Part shown: piece by piece, positions 1-7,527 of the stretch
Layout: every line of letters begins with the position of its first letter
How positions within the stretch are numbered: position 1 is the stretch's first letter
Assembly (NCBI GenBank): GCA_026391315.1
Contig: JAPLDT010000066.1
Coordinates: forward strand, 1-32,020
Length of the DNA stretch: 32,020 nucleotides
From: Bacteroidia bacterium
Lineage (GTDB): Bacteria > Bacteroidota > Bacteroidia > Bacteroidales > Prolixibacteraceae
Reading direction: 5' to 3'
Made by a program: the position numbers and the translations under genes
The notes under the pieces: model-generated
The model's input: only the letters and a program-made list of their open reading frames with translations
Database searches by the model: none
What the model was told of the DNA's origin: nothing

Positions 1-1
1 A

Positions 2-106
2 GACGGAATCAGAGCAATTCTTTTTAGCGTTTTTTCGATCAAATTAACCGGAGCTAAGATTGAATCAATCGAGGTCAGAAATTATACTGCCCCACTTTTC
101 AAATAA
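2..106 (+). CDS. C-terminal fragment of an unidentified protein (cut by window edge)
   Basis: The second forward frame is open from the window edge for 34 codons and ends at a TAA at 104-106. The peptide begins DGIRAILFSVFSIKLTGAKI and ends RNYTAPLFK; its mix of hydrophobic and charged residues is protein-like rather than random. I do not recognise the family, and too little is present to assign one. The gene points towards the convergent HEPN/MNT pair, so it would belong to the neighbourhood left of the window. Confidence 0.45.
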   Translation, partial: DGIRAILFSVFSIKLTGAKIESIEVRNYTAPLFK

Positions 107-237
107 TTTTTAAAAAATGAATTTTTAGAACCTCCCTATTGTTTATTCCCGTCCGGGAAAACGGAGCTCGTTACCTCCTGTTTTCTATTGAGCTTGATGC
201 CCTGGTGGGCAAGAATTGAGCTAATAGGGTTACAATT

Positions 238-635
238 CTACTCTTTTATTCCGATTGTCTTTATAGCTAATACCCTAAATTCCTGAGCGATATTGATTGA
301 TAATTCTAATTCGTCTTTTGTTAGGAAGATGGTATAATCAGGATATCTAATCTGAACGCTAAATCCATTTATAAGTATCGCTTTGTCATATATATCCTCA
401 GCAATATCAATCTTTGAGCTAATAAATCAAGCAAATACACCAGATTATGAGAGCGTTGAAATTCGACACCGAAATGCTCAAGCATTGACTTTAAATATTT
501 TTCCGATGCTTGTTGACAGTGAAATGCTATGGTGTCAAAATAATCCGGAATGTGTAAATAAATCAATTTAGCAGAACCCAAATCATGATCAGCCTTATCA
601 ATCCATTCCTTCACTATCTTGCTATCCCCGCTCAT
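238..635 (-). pseudogene. HEPN-domain protein (toxin partner of MNT), frameshifted
   Basis: Starts at ATG 635 (MSGDSKIVKEWIDKADHDLG) and shows the PF05168-type HEPN core FHCQQASEKYLKSML followed by a SHNL motif. The start overlaps the end of the upstream nucleotidyltransferase gene by 14 bp, the usual arrangement of MNT/HEPN pairs, in which HEPN is commonly an RNase-like toxin and MNT neutralises it. The frame stops at 369-371, but the neighbouring frame continues without a break (SSKIDIAEDIYDKAILINGF ... AIKTIGIKE) to TAG at 238-240. Restoring one base near 420-428, where the coding strand reads GATTTATT and a T4 run would fit, gives a 132-residue protein of normal HEPN length. So this is either a recent single-base deletion in a homopolymer, a phase-variable tract or a sequence error. 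A longer start at 722 lies inside the MNT gene and is unlikely. Confidence 0.8.
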
Positions 636-939
636 AAAGTATTTTTGAAGTCTTAATTGCCGAATATAGGAAAGAGCTTTTTTCCTTCTTTTCCTGTTCA
701 AATTCTTTGGTCGTATAAACAAGAATGTCCATAGGTATCATAGAGCCAATCAGTGATTTATGAATATCAAAGCTCCTTTTATGTCGGGGTAGGTCTGTAT
801 CTTTAATTATCAATAGATCAATATCACTGTCGTTATTTGGATTTCCGGCAGCATACGAACCAAACAAGATAATCTTATCAGGATTGAATTTTATTGCAAT
901 CCTTTTTACTATATCGTCTATCCTTTTTGTTTCTATCAT
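622..939 (-). CDS. MNT-type minimal nucleotidyltransferase (antitoxin of HEPN/MNT pair)
   Basis: The 105-residue protein has the polymerase-beta-like nucleotidyltransferase signature: GS at residues 27-28 in ILFGSYAAG, the carboxylates D39 and D41 in DSDIDLLI, and a third acidic position at D71 in PMDILVYT. In characterised MNT/HEPN systems the MNT protein AMPylates or otherwise blocks the HEPN RNase. All the motif residues are present, so this partner looks intact although the downstream HEPN gene is frameshifted. The two genes overlap by 14 bp and must be co-transcribed. No clear promoter was identified upstream. Confidence 0.85.
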   Translation of the reverse strand: MIETKRIDDIVKRIAIKFNPDKIILFGSYAAGNPNNDSDIDLLIIKDTDLPRHKRSFDIHKSLIGSMIPMDILVYTTKEFEQEKKEKSSFLYSAIKTSKILYERG

Positions 940-1203
940 ATTCTTCTCAAATTCAATTGCAAGTTAGCAAAATTTGTTATAACAGTAGTCGCTTTGGCTT
1001 TTGTCGGTAGTCAATGCTTATTTAGGGTACAAAATCAATTTTTGGCTCTTCGCCCCCTTTGACTTCGCTTAGGGACCTATAGTATTTCCGATTATTTCAA
1101 TTTATTTCCACCTATTTCAATCTAATATCCTGCAATTGACTCAGGGATAGAGTGTTCAGAAATACAATCGACAATCCAAAATCCAAAGTCGAAGATTATT
1201 TTG
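940..1203. other. Non-coding spacer between MNT/HEPN and thrE-like genes
   Basis: A 264-bp spacer with no credible reading frame. It contains short near-repeats of the type ATTTCAA around 1090-1125 and a stretch at 1155-1195 (aatccaaaatccaaa) of simple composition. I see no tRNA, IS end or terminator with a convincing stem. Confidence 0.4.
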
Positions 1204-1707
1204 TTATTGGTCTTCCTGTTCTTCGCTGCTCTTGATCCGCTTAAAAGTGTCTTTCCTGGTTACCAGCATGGGGATGGCCACCCCCGCAGACAAGGCGATC
1301 AGAATGAAAATAGCTTTCAGCCCGTTGTTGGTAGTCTCCGCCAGTGTTTTCAGATAGGTTTCCGAATTACTTGAAGTCCCGATCAGCTCCATGCATCCGA
1401 GCATCATGCGGTAGGCAAAGGCACCTGGAACCATCGGAATGACCGACGGAATTGAAAAAACCAGTGGCGGTGCATGTTTGTTGTGGGCTGCATAAACACT
1501 GAGCACACCAATAAGAGAGGCCCCGGCAAGGGAGGCAAGTACAATATTTACTTCCACTCCAAGCAAAAGAAATTTCAATAGTCCACCCAAAGCGCCCATG
1601 GCCCAAATAATTAACAAGGTTCGTTGCGGAACATTGAACAGAATGGCAAATCCCAGTGCTGCAAATCCAGCCCAAAATCCTTTTTCCAAAATATTGATAA
1701 AATCCAT
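1204..1707 (-). CDS. Threonine/serine exporter family protein, small subunit (YjjB/ThrE_2-like)
   Basis: A hydrophobic protein of about 167 residues with four to five predicted membrane segments and the ThrE_2 signature around VFSIPSVIPMVPGAFAYRMM. In Corynebacterium ThrE one long protein exports threonine and serine; here, as with E. coli YjjP/YjjB, the two halves are separate genes. I place the start at ATG 1707 (MDFINILEKGFWAG), four bases after the stop of the upstream partner. A longer frame starting at 1779 would overlap that partner by 68 bp and its extension looks like shadow sequence. In YjjB-type proteins this subunit supplies the second membrane half. The C-terminus is a short charged cytoplasmic tail (KRIKSSEEQEDQ). 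Amino-acid or dicarboxylate export is the family-based expectation; the real substrate is unknown. Confidence 0.85.
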   Translation of the reverse strand: MDFINILEKGFWAGFAALGFAILFNVPQRTLLIIWAMGALGGLLKFLLLGVEVNIVLASLAGASLIGVLSVYAAHNKHAPPLVFSIPSVIPMVPGAFAYRMMLGCMELIGTSSNSETYLKTLAETTNNGLKAIFILIALSAGVAIPMLVTRKDTFKRIKSSEEQEDQ

Positions 1708-1711
1708 CTGC

Positions 1712-2479
1712 TTAAATGTTAAAGAGAAATTTAGCACAAAGCAAACCCAGTGCAATGGCAAAAGCGATAATAAGTCCATGAATTCCCCTAACGATACCGT
1801 TAAGGATGTTGCCGTCGATCATGTCGGTAAATGAATTGATCAGCGGAACTCCGGGTATGAGAAAAAGGACCGAAGCGGCAAAGGCAAGATCCGGTGATTT
1901 ACCCACTCCCAATTTAACGGAAAGTCCAGAAAGGAGCGAGGCCGCAAAGGAGGCAAAAAAGATCGACACGAAGGGGTTAAACCTCTTCTTCAACGATTCC
2001 TGCCTGATAAACAGTCCAAAAAATGTGGCGACAAAAGCCACCACCAACTCTATTCCTTTGCCACCGAACAGGGCGCAGAATGAACTTCCCGCAAGAGCGA
2101 CGGAAGAGAGAATGACCAGTCTTGGATAGTGGGGCAGAGCAACCAGCCGTTCAATTTCTCTATTGATTTGTGGAATACTCCAGTTTTCTTCTATCACCTT
2201 CCAGCTCATCCTGCTTATTCCGGAAACTATTCGGAAGTTTACCCCATGCGGGGAGGTGCGTTTCAGGCTCGCGATAAAGCGATCGCTCTCCTCATCGATC
2301 ACTTTCAACATCAACGATCGGTTGGTAATCAGCAATTCGATGTTGTACCCGAGGGCATCGGCAATCCTGTTGACCGTTGTTCTGACCCTGCCTGTACTGG
2401 CTCCGGAACTCATTAGCAACGTGCCAACATTGAGCAACATCGCCTCCGCTTCACGAATATCTTTTAGCGTTTTGATCAT
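1712..2479 (-). CDS. Threonine/serine exporter family protein, large subunit (YjjP/ThrE_1-like, DUF1212)
   Basis: A 255-residue protein with a soluble N-terminal part (residues 1-115, including LLMSSGASTGRVRTTVNRIA) followed by about five membrane segments and the family motif PGVPLINSFTDMIDGN near residue 215. This is the ThrE N-terminal/YjjP architecture. It is followed after four bases by the small subunit, so the two form an operon and presumably one exporter in the inner membrane. The start ATG at 2479 gives the expected family N-terminus. Upstream lies a 20-bp inverted repeat that separates it from the sanA-like gene. Confidence 0.87.
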   Translation of the reverse strand: MIKTLKDIREAEAMLLNVGTLLMSSGASTGRVRTTVNRIADALGYNIELLITNRSLMLKVIDEESDRFIASLKRTSPHGVNFRIVSGISRMSWKVIEENWSIPQINREIERLVALPHYPRLVILSSVALAGSSFCALFGGKGIELVVAFVATFFGLFIRQESLKKRFNPFVSIFFASFAASLLSGLSVKLGVGKSPDLAFAASVLFLIPGVPLINSFTDMIDGNILNGIVRGIHGLIIAFAIALGLLCAKFLFNI

Positions 2480-2493
2480 GGCAAGTCAATTAC

Positions 2494-2598
2494 AAATTAC
2501 AAATTAAAGATTACAAATTATAAGGGCGACAACATTACCTAAGAACGAACATATTTAAATTCGGGTTTAAATCTCTCATAATCTTTAATTTGTAATTT
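2494..2598. repeat. Long inverted repeat in spacer (20-bp perfect arms)
   Basis: Positions 2494-2513 (AAATTACAAATTAAAGATTA) and 2579-2598 are exact reverse complements separated by 65 bases. The left arm continues as partial repeats of the same words (ttacaaatta). The element sits between two minus-strand genes, and a transcript would fold into a long A/U stem. It resembles the multi-copy intergenic inverted repeats common in Bacteroidota. It has no U-tract typical of an intrinsic terminator. Confidence 0.8.
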
Positions 2599-2601
2599 TT
2601 T

Positions 2602-3252
2602 CTAGTCCGGGATCTTGATCTGTTCTCCCAAAAAATGAGGTTGTGTTCCTATTAACAGGTCATAGGCAAGCAGAACCCTGGCACCAATTTCCCTTATAAT
2701 AACTTTGATAGAAGGTCTTCCATTCTGGTCGCCGGCGTTAAAAGCAATCACCTCAAGTCCCCTTTTTCGTCCAATATAAACTGCGCGATGGTTGTGAAAT
2801 GGCTGTGATATTATCGTGAACCGGTGCTGACCGAATACCATGTAGCAGCGAACGACAGAGTCAAGAGTGCGGAAGCCGGCATAATCAAGCACGATACGAT
2901 CTTTTGGGATCCCGGCTTCAACAAGATCGTTATACATGGAAACCGGTTCGTTGTAACTTCTGTGTTTGTTGTCGCCGCTGACAATGATGTAATCTATTTT
3001 TTTGCTTTTATAGAGTAATACAGCTGCCTGGATACGATAGGTATAGTATAAATTGATCTTCCCTGCACTAATATATTTGTTGGTTCCAAGCACCACTGCA
3101 CAATGGTTATGGGGAATTGCACCAACCGAATCATAGGAGAATTGTTTGCCTGTTTTGGTGACTTCCAGATTGATCCATAAAACAAAAATAGAGAAAGCCA
3201 GCCACAGAAAGGCCAGAAATATTAAAAGCCGTATCGCCCATTTTCGGATCAT
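2602..3252 (-). CDS. SanA/YdcF family (DUF218) membrane-anchored protein
   Basis: A 216-residue protein with one N-terminal membrane anchor (about residues 8-28) and a DUF218 domain: AVVLGTNKYI, IIVSGDNKHRSYNEP, FRTLDSVVRC and the SanA-like ending AYDLLIGTQPHFLGEQIKIP. SanA proteins affect envelope permeability (vancomycin exclusion at high temperature in E. coli), but their biochemical activity is not settled. The domain would lie in the periplasm. The start ATG at 3252 precedes the hydrophobic stretch directly. It is transcribed in the same direction as the thrE-like pair but separated from it by a large inverted repeat, so it is probably an independent unit. Confidence 0.88.
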   Translation of the reverse strand: MIRKWAIRLLIFLAFLWLAFSIFVLWINLEVTKTGKQFSYDSVGAIPHNHCAVVLGTNKYISAGKINLYYTYRIQAAVLLYKSKKIDYIIVSGDNKHRSYNEPVSMYNDLVEAGIPKDRIVLDYAGFRTLDSVVRCYMVFGQHRFTIISQPFHNHRAVYIGRKRGLEVIAFNAGDQNGRPSIKVIIREIGARVLLAYDLLIGTQPHFLGEQIKIPD

Positions 3253-3341
3253 AGAAAATTGTAATTTCTATATAAAATTAGCATTTTTTTTTGAAGCCAT
3301 TTTGAGTTAATATTACTATTACTTTAATTCAGTAACCTTAT

Positions 3342-4019
3342 ATGGACAGAGCTGCCTCATATAAATTGACTATTCCCTATCTTGCCGATGCTCTATTGTC
3401 AGATAATCAGGATATAGATGAGAGAATCAAACTGGCAGGTGTGACTCTCTTTGTTGATAAAGTTAATTGGTTAAAATACCCATATAAGCCCATTGTAAAG
3501 CTTTTTACCGTTTATTCAGAAGAATATCTTTGGATTTGTTTTGACGTGAAAGGAGACTTTTTCAGAGCAAAAGCCACGGTAGATCAAGAGGCAGTCTGGG
3601 AAGACTCGTGTGTAGAGTTTTTCATCTCCACCGGTGGTGAAAATGGCCATGTCGGTGATTTGGGTACAATCTATAGAAACTTTGAATTCAATGTGTTGGG
3701 GGTCTGTCTTTCAGCCGTTGGAACCAAATCAGAAAGGGTGATGCTTTCAACTGAAGAAATGAAGCGAATACTTCGATTCCCATCCATTGGAAGGAACAAC
3801 CTTCCGTCTGAAGGGGATTGCTTTGACTGGAAATTGAGTGTGGCAATTCCATTGAGAATACTGGGAATAGAGCCTGGCTCTTCGTTTACCGCCAATTTTT
3901 ACAAATGCGGGGATTTGACGACTCATCCTCATTTTCTCTCCTGGAGTTGTATAAATGCTGCGAATCCTGATTTTCACCTGCCTCAGTTTTTTGGTAGGAT
4001 GGAACTTGGAAAAAGTTAA
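3342..4019 (+). CDS. Carbohydrate-binding family 9-like (CBM9-like) protein
   Basis: A 225-residue protein without a signal peptide that matches the CBM9-like families of Bacteroidota: LWICFDVKGDFFRA, the acidic AVWEDSCVEFFIS motif, a YRNFEFNVLGVCLSAVG strand, and DCFDWKLSVAIPLRILG. These proteins adopt the DOMON/CBM9 beta-sandwich fold, but the Bacteroidota versions have no defined ligand that I can name. The gene is followed after 12 bases by the RelA/SpoT homologue, so they may share a transcript. No catalytic motif is visible; a binding role is inference from the fold. Confidence 0.75.
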   Translation: MDRAASYKLTIPYLADALLSDNQDIDERIKLAGVTLFVDKVNWLKYPYKPIVKLFTVYSEEYLWICFDVKGDFFRAKATVDQEAVWEDSCVEFFISTGGENGHVGDLGTIYRNFEFNVLGVCLSAVGTKSERVMLSTEEMKRILRFPSIGRNNLPSEGDCFDWKLSVAIPLRILGIEPGSSFTANFYKCGDLTTHPHFLSWSCINAANPDFHLPQFFGRMELGKS

Positions 4020-4031
4020 TATGTTTGCAAT

Positions 4032-6227
4032 ATGGAATCAACAGGTATTGAACGAATTAGAGATAGCTTCAAGGCGTTAATGACCGAATGTCGGCCCCAA
4101 ATTCCGGAAGCCGACCACCTGTTGGTCCAAAAAGCGATGGATCAGGCTTTGTTATCTTTGGGCGATGCCAAATGGGAAAATGAAGAGTACATCCTTCACC
4201 ATTCCATGGCTGTTGGCCGGATTGCCGTTTTAGAGCTGGGTCTTTCCACCGACTCTTTGATAGCCTGTTTGTTACACAATACTTTTGACAAAGCGGATCA
4301 TCAATTTTCAGCGGCTGAAATCAAAAGGGAGTATAAACCAGGAGTTGCGGAAATATTGGATGGCATCATCAAAATAAACTCCCTGAATACCGAAAATATT
4401 GCCCTGCAGAGTGAGAATTTCAGACGGCTGATGTTGGCGCTCTCTGGCGACGTACGGGTAATCCTGATCAAAATTGCCGACCAGCTGCAGGACATGCGCA
4501 ACCTTGAAAATCTGCCGGTAGCGCTGCAGCAGCGTTTTTCGATCGACTCGTGGCACCTCTATGCCCCACTGGCACACCGGCTGGGACTATACAAAATTAA
4601 TTCTGAATTGCTGGATCTCTCCTTAAAATACCTTCATCCAGAGGATTACAGGCATATTGTAGAGAAATTGCAGGAGACCACAGTCGAAAGGGCCAATTTT
4701 GTCTCCGCATTTGTTAAACCAATTGAGAAAAAGCTGAAAAGCCGTGGCTTCGATTTTGAAATGAAGGCCCGTACCAAATCTATCTTCTCTATCTGGAACA
4801 AAATGAAAAAGCAGGAGGTCGATTTTCATGAAGTATATGACCTTTTTGCCATTCGAATCATCCTGAATTCGAAATCTGAAAATGAGAAGGCCGAGTGCTG
4901 GCAGGTCTTTTCAGTGGTAACGGAAGAGTACCTTTCTAATCCTGAACGGCTGCGCGACTGGATTACTTTCCCCAAGTCAAACGGGTATGAGTCCTTGCAC
5001 ACCACTGTGCTTGGCCCTGATAAAAAATGGGTTGAGGTGCAGATTCGAACCAGACGGATGGATGATGTGGCCGAAAATGGACTGGCTTCCCACTGGCGCT
5101 ACAAAGAGGGGAAAGCAGGTGGCAAGGAGTTGGACGACTGGCTCAAAAATATCAGGGAGATTTTGGAAAACCCGCAACTAAGTCCGGCAGATTTTATCGA
5201 AGATTTCAAAGTCAATATTTACGATGACGAGATATTTGTCTTCACACCGAAAGGCGACCTGATCAAACTTCGCGCAGGCGCTACTTTGCTCGATTTTGCC
5301 TACGAAATCCACTCACACATTGGCGATCATTGCGTAGGGGGCAAAGTAAACGGAAAACTAGTGACCTTGAAATACCGTTTGAAAAACGGCGATCAGCCGA
5401 TTGTTGAAACCTCCAACAGCCAAAAACCTAAGCTCGATTGGCTAGATTTTGTTGTCACATCCAAAGCGAAATCACGTATCAAAGCTAGTCTCAACGAGGA
5501 ACAAAAACGTGAATCGGAAAACGGGAAAGAGATTCTAAGGCGCAAGTTTAAAAATTGGAAAATTGAACTGAGCGATCAGGTAATCCGTGACCTGCTGAAA
5601 CATTATAAGCTGAAACTGGCCTCTGAGCTCTATTACCAGGTTTCGACCGGTAAGATTGATCCGCTGGGTATTAAGGAGGTCATAACGGTCCACGAAGTGG
5701 AGAGCGCGAAGGAACGTCTCGCTGAGATTTTGGCGCCAACAGAGCTTAAAGAGTTGTCGTTTGACGCAGGCGATGATTATTTGGTGATTGACAATGATCT
5801 GAAAAATGTCATCTATAAGCTGGCAGTTTGCTGCAACCCAATCTTTGGTGATGATATCTTTGGCTTCGTGACCATCCGTGAAGGGATAAAAATACACAGA
5901 ATATCCTGCCCGAATGCCAAGCAGATGACCGAAAGGTATCCATACAGGTTGATCAAAGCCAAATGGCGATCCACCGGTAAAAGGAACTCCTTTCAGGCTA
6001 CTGTAAGAGTAGCAGGGTCTGACAGAATTGGAATGGTGAACGACCTGACCCATATTATTGCCAAAGAGGTTGGCGTGCAAATGCGGTCCATTACCATCAA
6101 CAGCGAAACCAGCTCCTTCGAAGGGATATTACGAGTCTATGTCAACGATACCCACCACCTCGATTTCCTGATGCAAAAACTCAAGAATATCAAAGGAGTC
6201 GATTCGGTGACAAGATCAGATGGTTAA
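4032..6227 (+). CDS. relA: Long RelA/SpoT homologue, (p)ppGpp synthetase with degenerate hydrolase domain
   Basis: A 731-residue RSH protein. Order: HD-type domain (about 50-190), synthetase (about 230-345), TGS (about 398-460), conserved-cysteine region around VCCNPIFGDDIFGFV, and a C-terminal ACT domain (about 655-731). The synthetase retains D270 in DLFAIRII, Y319/H323 in NGYESLHTT and E335 in EVQIRT. The hydrolase site is altered: the normal HDxxED reads HNTFDK (residues 82-87) and the ADRLHN region reads ADQLQD (149-154). This argues for a synthetase-only, RelA-like enzyme that needs a second hydrolase elsewhere. The loop RLRD at 306-309 is of the basic RxKD type usually seen in bifunctional enzymes, an odd pairing with a dead HD site. 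TGS and ACT domains suggest ribosome and uncharged-tRNA sensing. The start ATG at 4032 is 12 bases after the CBM9-like gene. Confidence 0.93.
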   Translation: MESTGIERIRDSFKALMTECRPQIPEADHLLVQKAMDQALLSLGDAKWENEEYILHHSMAVGRIAVLELGLSTDSLIACLLHNTFDKADHQFSAAEIKREYKPGVAEILDGIIKINSLNTENIALQSENFRRLMLALSGDVRVILIKIADQLQDMRNLENLPVALQQRFSIDSWHLYAPLAHRLGLYKINSELLDLSLKYLHPEDYRHIVEKLQETTVERANFVSAFVKPIEKKLKSRGFDFEMKARTKSIFSIWNKMKKQEVDFHEVYDLFAIRIILNSKSENEKAECWQVFSVVTEEYLSNPERLRDWITFPKSNGYESLHTTVLGPDKKWVEVQIRTRRMDDVAENGLASHWRYKEGKAGGKELDDWLKNIREILENPQLSPADFIEDFKVNIYDDEIFVFTPKGDLIKLRAGATLLDFAYEIHSHIGDHCVGGKVNGKLVTLKYRLKNGDQPIVETSNSQKPKLDWLDFVVTSKAKSRIKASLNEEQKRESENGKEILRRKFKNWKIELSDQVIRDLLKHYKLKLASELYYQVSTGKIDPLGIKEVITVHEVESAKERLAEILAPTELKELSFDAGDDYLVIDNDLKNVIYKLAVCCNPIFGDDIFGFVTIREGIKIHRISCPNAKQMTERYPYRLIKAKWRSTGKRNSFQATVRVAGSDRIGMVNDLTHIIAKEVGVQMRSITINSETSSFEGILRVYVNDTHHLDFLMQKLKNIKGVDSVTRSDG

Positions 6228-6229
6228 TA

Positions 6230-6328
6230 AATTGGGAAATGTGGAAATGTGAAAATGTGGAAATTGACACTGCATTCGTACGAAGCGATCATTTCCACAT
6301 TTCCACATTTTCCAATTTCCACATTAAA
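6230..6328. repeat. Intergenic dyad repeat, TGTGGAAA family, copy 1
   Basis: The left part consists of repeated 8-base words (GTGGAAAT, GTGAAAAT, GTGGAAAT), and the right part of their complements (ATTTCCAC, ATTTCCAC, ATTTTCCA). The centre is the perfect 10-bp palindrome TTCGTACGAA at about 6274-6283. A near-identical copy in the opposite orientation lies at 7441-7527. The right arm abuts the ATG at 6329, so a transcript from relA would carry a large hairpin just before the TPR gene. Confidence 0.85.
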
Positions 6329-6607
6329 ATGTTTATGAAAGAACTGATTTTTAAGGCCCGTCAACTCAGGGATGAAGGCGATTTTCAGGAGGCGCTAACG
6401 TTGCTTGACCAACCATCGCTGAAAGGGGATGGCGAAGCTGCATTCCTGGCCGGAGAGATTCATTACAACAACCAGAATTGGGGCGCCGCGCTCAATAGTT
6501 TTCGTCATTGTATGCAAATTGACCCATCTCAGACAGCCGCGCAAACCTATGTAGACCTTATTTTAAATATTCTGGGATTTTTTCACACCGATCAGTTCAA
6601 CCCATGA
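6329..6607 (+). CDS. Small TPR-like protein
   Basis: About 92 residues, starting at ATG 6329 or 6335 immediately after a long intergenic hairpin. The sequence ELIFKARQLRDEGDFQEAL, LLDQPSLKGDGEAAFLAGEI and YNNQNWGAALNSFRHCMQID matches two tetratricopeptide-type helix pairs. An upstream in-frame extension to 6239 would run through the repeat and is not believable. It has no signal peptide. The end DLILNILGFFHTDQFNP occurs in short Bacteroidota TPR proteins. It lies 101 bases after relA in the same direction and may be co-transcribed. A protein-interaction role is all that can be said. Confidence 0.7.
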   Translation: MFMKELIFKARQLRDEGDFQEALTLLDQPSLKGDGEAAFLAGEIHYNNQNWGAALNSFRHCMQIDPSQTAAQTYVDLILNILGFFHTDQFNP

Positions 6608-6617
6608 ATATTTGAAT

Positions 6618-6625
6618 TAACTTTG
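6618..6625 (+). promoter_or_regulatory. Putative Bacteroidota -7 box (TAACTTTG)
   Basis: TAACTTTG matches the Bacteroidota -7 consensus TAnnTTTG exactly and lies in the 178-bp spacer ahead of the exported TPR gene at 6786. No convincing -33 TTTG element is visible at the right distance. If used, it leaves a leader of roughly 150 bases that contains a 7-bp stem (AATACCC near 6700 with GGGTATT near 6745). Confidence 0.35.
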
Positions 6626-6785
6626 GTAGAGATCTGCTTTTTAGTTTTTGTTACTATTATAAAAATGAGGAAGTTGTAAACCAAATTAATTCTCAAAATG
6701 AAATACCCATGAGTAAACTTTCATATCAGCAGATAATGAATATGTGGGTATTCCATGTGGCAATTAAAAAACAAATTATCTAGAC

Positions 6786-7439
6786 ATGAAACGTTTTGCT
6801 GTAGTCTTATTCGTGTGCTTCAGCGTATCATCCTTGTACTCCCAGGATGCTATGACGCTGAGAAATGAGGGGAACAAAGCAATGGTTGCCCAGCAGTGGG
6901 CTATCGCACTTGCAAAGTACGAAAAAGCGCTCACCGTTTGGGGAAAGAGACCTACCGATCAGGCCATGATCTTTTCCATGGGGGCCTGCGCCTACCGTGT
7001 CAACGACATGAAAAAATCATTGAAATATATCGATATGTCGATCGCGGCAGGGCACAACCTCGACATGGCCTACCAGTACAGGCTTTGCATCATGAAGGCC
7101 CAAAACAACAATGATGAATACCTCAAAACTTTGAAGGAGGGATTGGTCAAAGTCCCCAATTCCAAAGTTATGAAAGAGACGCTGGCTAAATATTACTTTA
7201 CCGAAGGTGATAAGCATTACCATGAAGCCCTTTCGATCTTGAAAACGGCCGTTGCACAGGTAAAAGCGGGCAAATATCCGGCATCCGACAAGGCCTTTAA
7301 AGATCAGAACGACAAAGCGAGAATGGAATTAAAAGAAGCCATGAAATACATGAACATGAGTCTGGAATTGAATCCCAACGATGAAAATGCAAAAACGGTT
7401 AAAACCAATTGTCAGAATCAGTTGAATATGCTGATTTGA
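6786..7439 (+). CDS. Exported TPR-repeat protein
   Basis: A 217-residue protein with a clear signal peptide (MKRFAVVLFVCFSVSSLYSQ) followed by TPR-type helix pairs: ALRNEGN-like entry at TLRNEGNKAMVAQQWAIAL, a second unit at FSMGACAYRVNDMKKSLKYI, and a last unit ending MNMSLELNPNDENAKTVKTN. It is presumably periplasmic and a scaffold; no catalytic motif is present. It is the second TPR gene in the pair bracketed by oppositely oriented copies of the TGTGGAAA repeat. A phylum-type promoter box lies upstream. Confidence 0.85.
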   Translation: MKRFAVVLFVCFSVSSLYSQDAMTLRNEGNKAMVAQQWAIALAKYEKALTVWGKRPTDQAMIFSMGACAYRVNDMKKSLKYIDMSIAAGHNLDMAYQYRLCIMKAQNNNDEYLKTLKEGLVKVPNSKVMKETLAKYYFTEGDKHYHEALSILKTAVAQVKAGKYPASDKAFKDQNDKARMELKEAMKYMNMSLELNPNDENAKTVKTNCQNQLNMLI

Positions 7440-7440
7440 T

Positions 7441-7527
7441 AATTGGAAAATGTGAAAATGTGGAAATGATCGCTTCGTACGAATGCTGTGTTAATTTTCA
7501 CATTTTCACATTTCCCAATTTTCAAAT
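7441..7527. repeat. Intergenic dyad repeat, TGTGGAAA family, copy 2 (inverted relative to copy 1)
   Basis: Reading the reverse complement aligns with copy 1 over about 85 bases, including the shared core GCATTCGTACGAAGCGATC. The arms again consist of GTGAAAAT/GTGGAAAT words and complements. The element occupies the entire spacer between two convergent genes (exported TPR on plus, Dld-II on minus), so it could work as a bidirectional stop signal. The repeat nature is directly visible; the function is inference. Confidence 0.87.

Noticed and set aside
1367-1675. 102-residue cysteine-rich minus-strand frame
   Set aside because: It is an alternate frame of the ThrE small-subunit gene; the cysteines come from reading glycine/alanine codons out of frame.
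1708-1779. Longer start for the ThrE small subunit
   Set aside because: It would overlap the upstream gene by 68 bp, and the residues do not resemble the family; ATG 1707 gives a normal start four bases after the stop.
6239-6328. N-terminal extension of the small TPR protein
   Set aside because: This part is translated intergenic repeat; the ATG at 6329 directly follows it.
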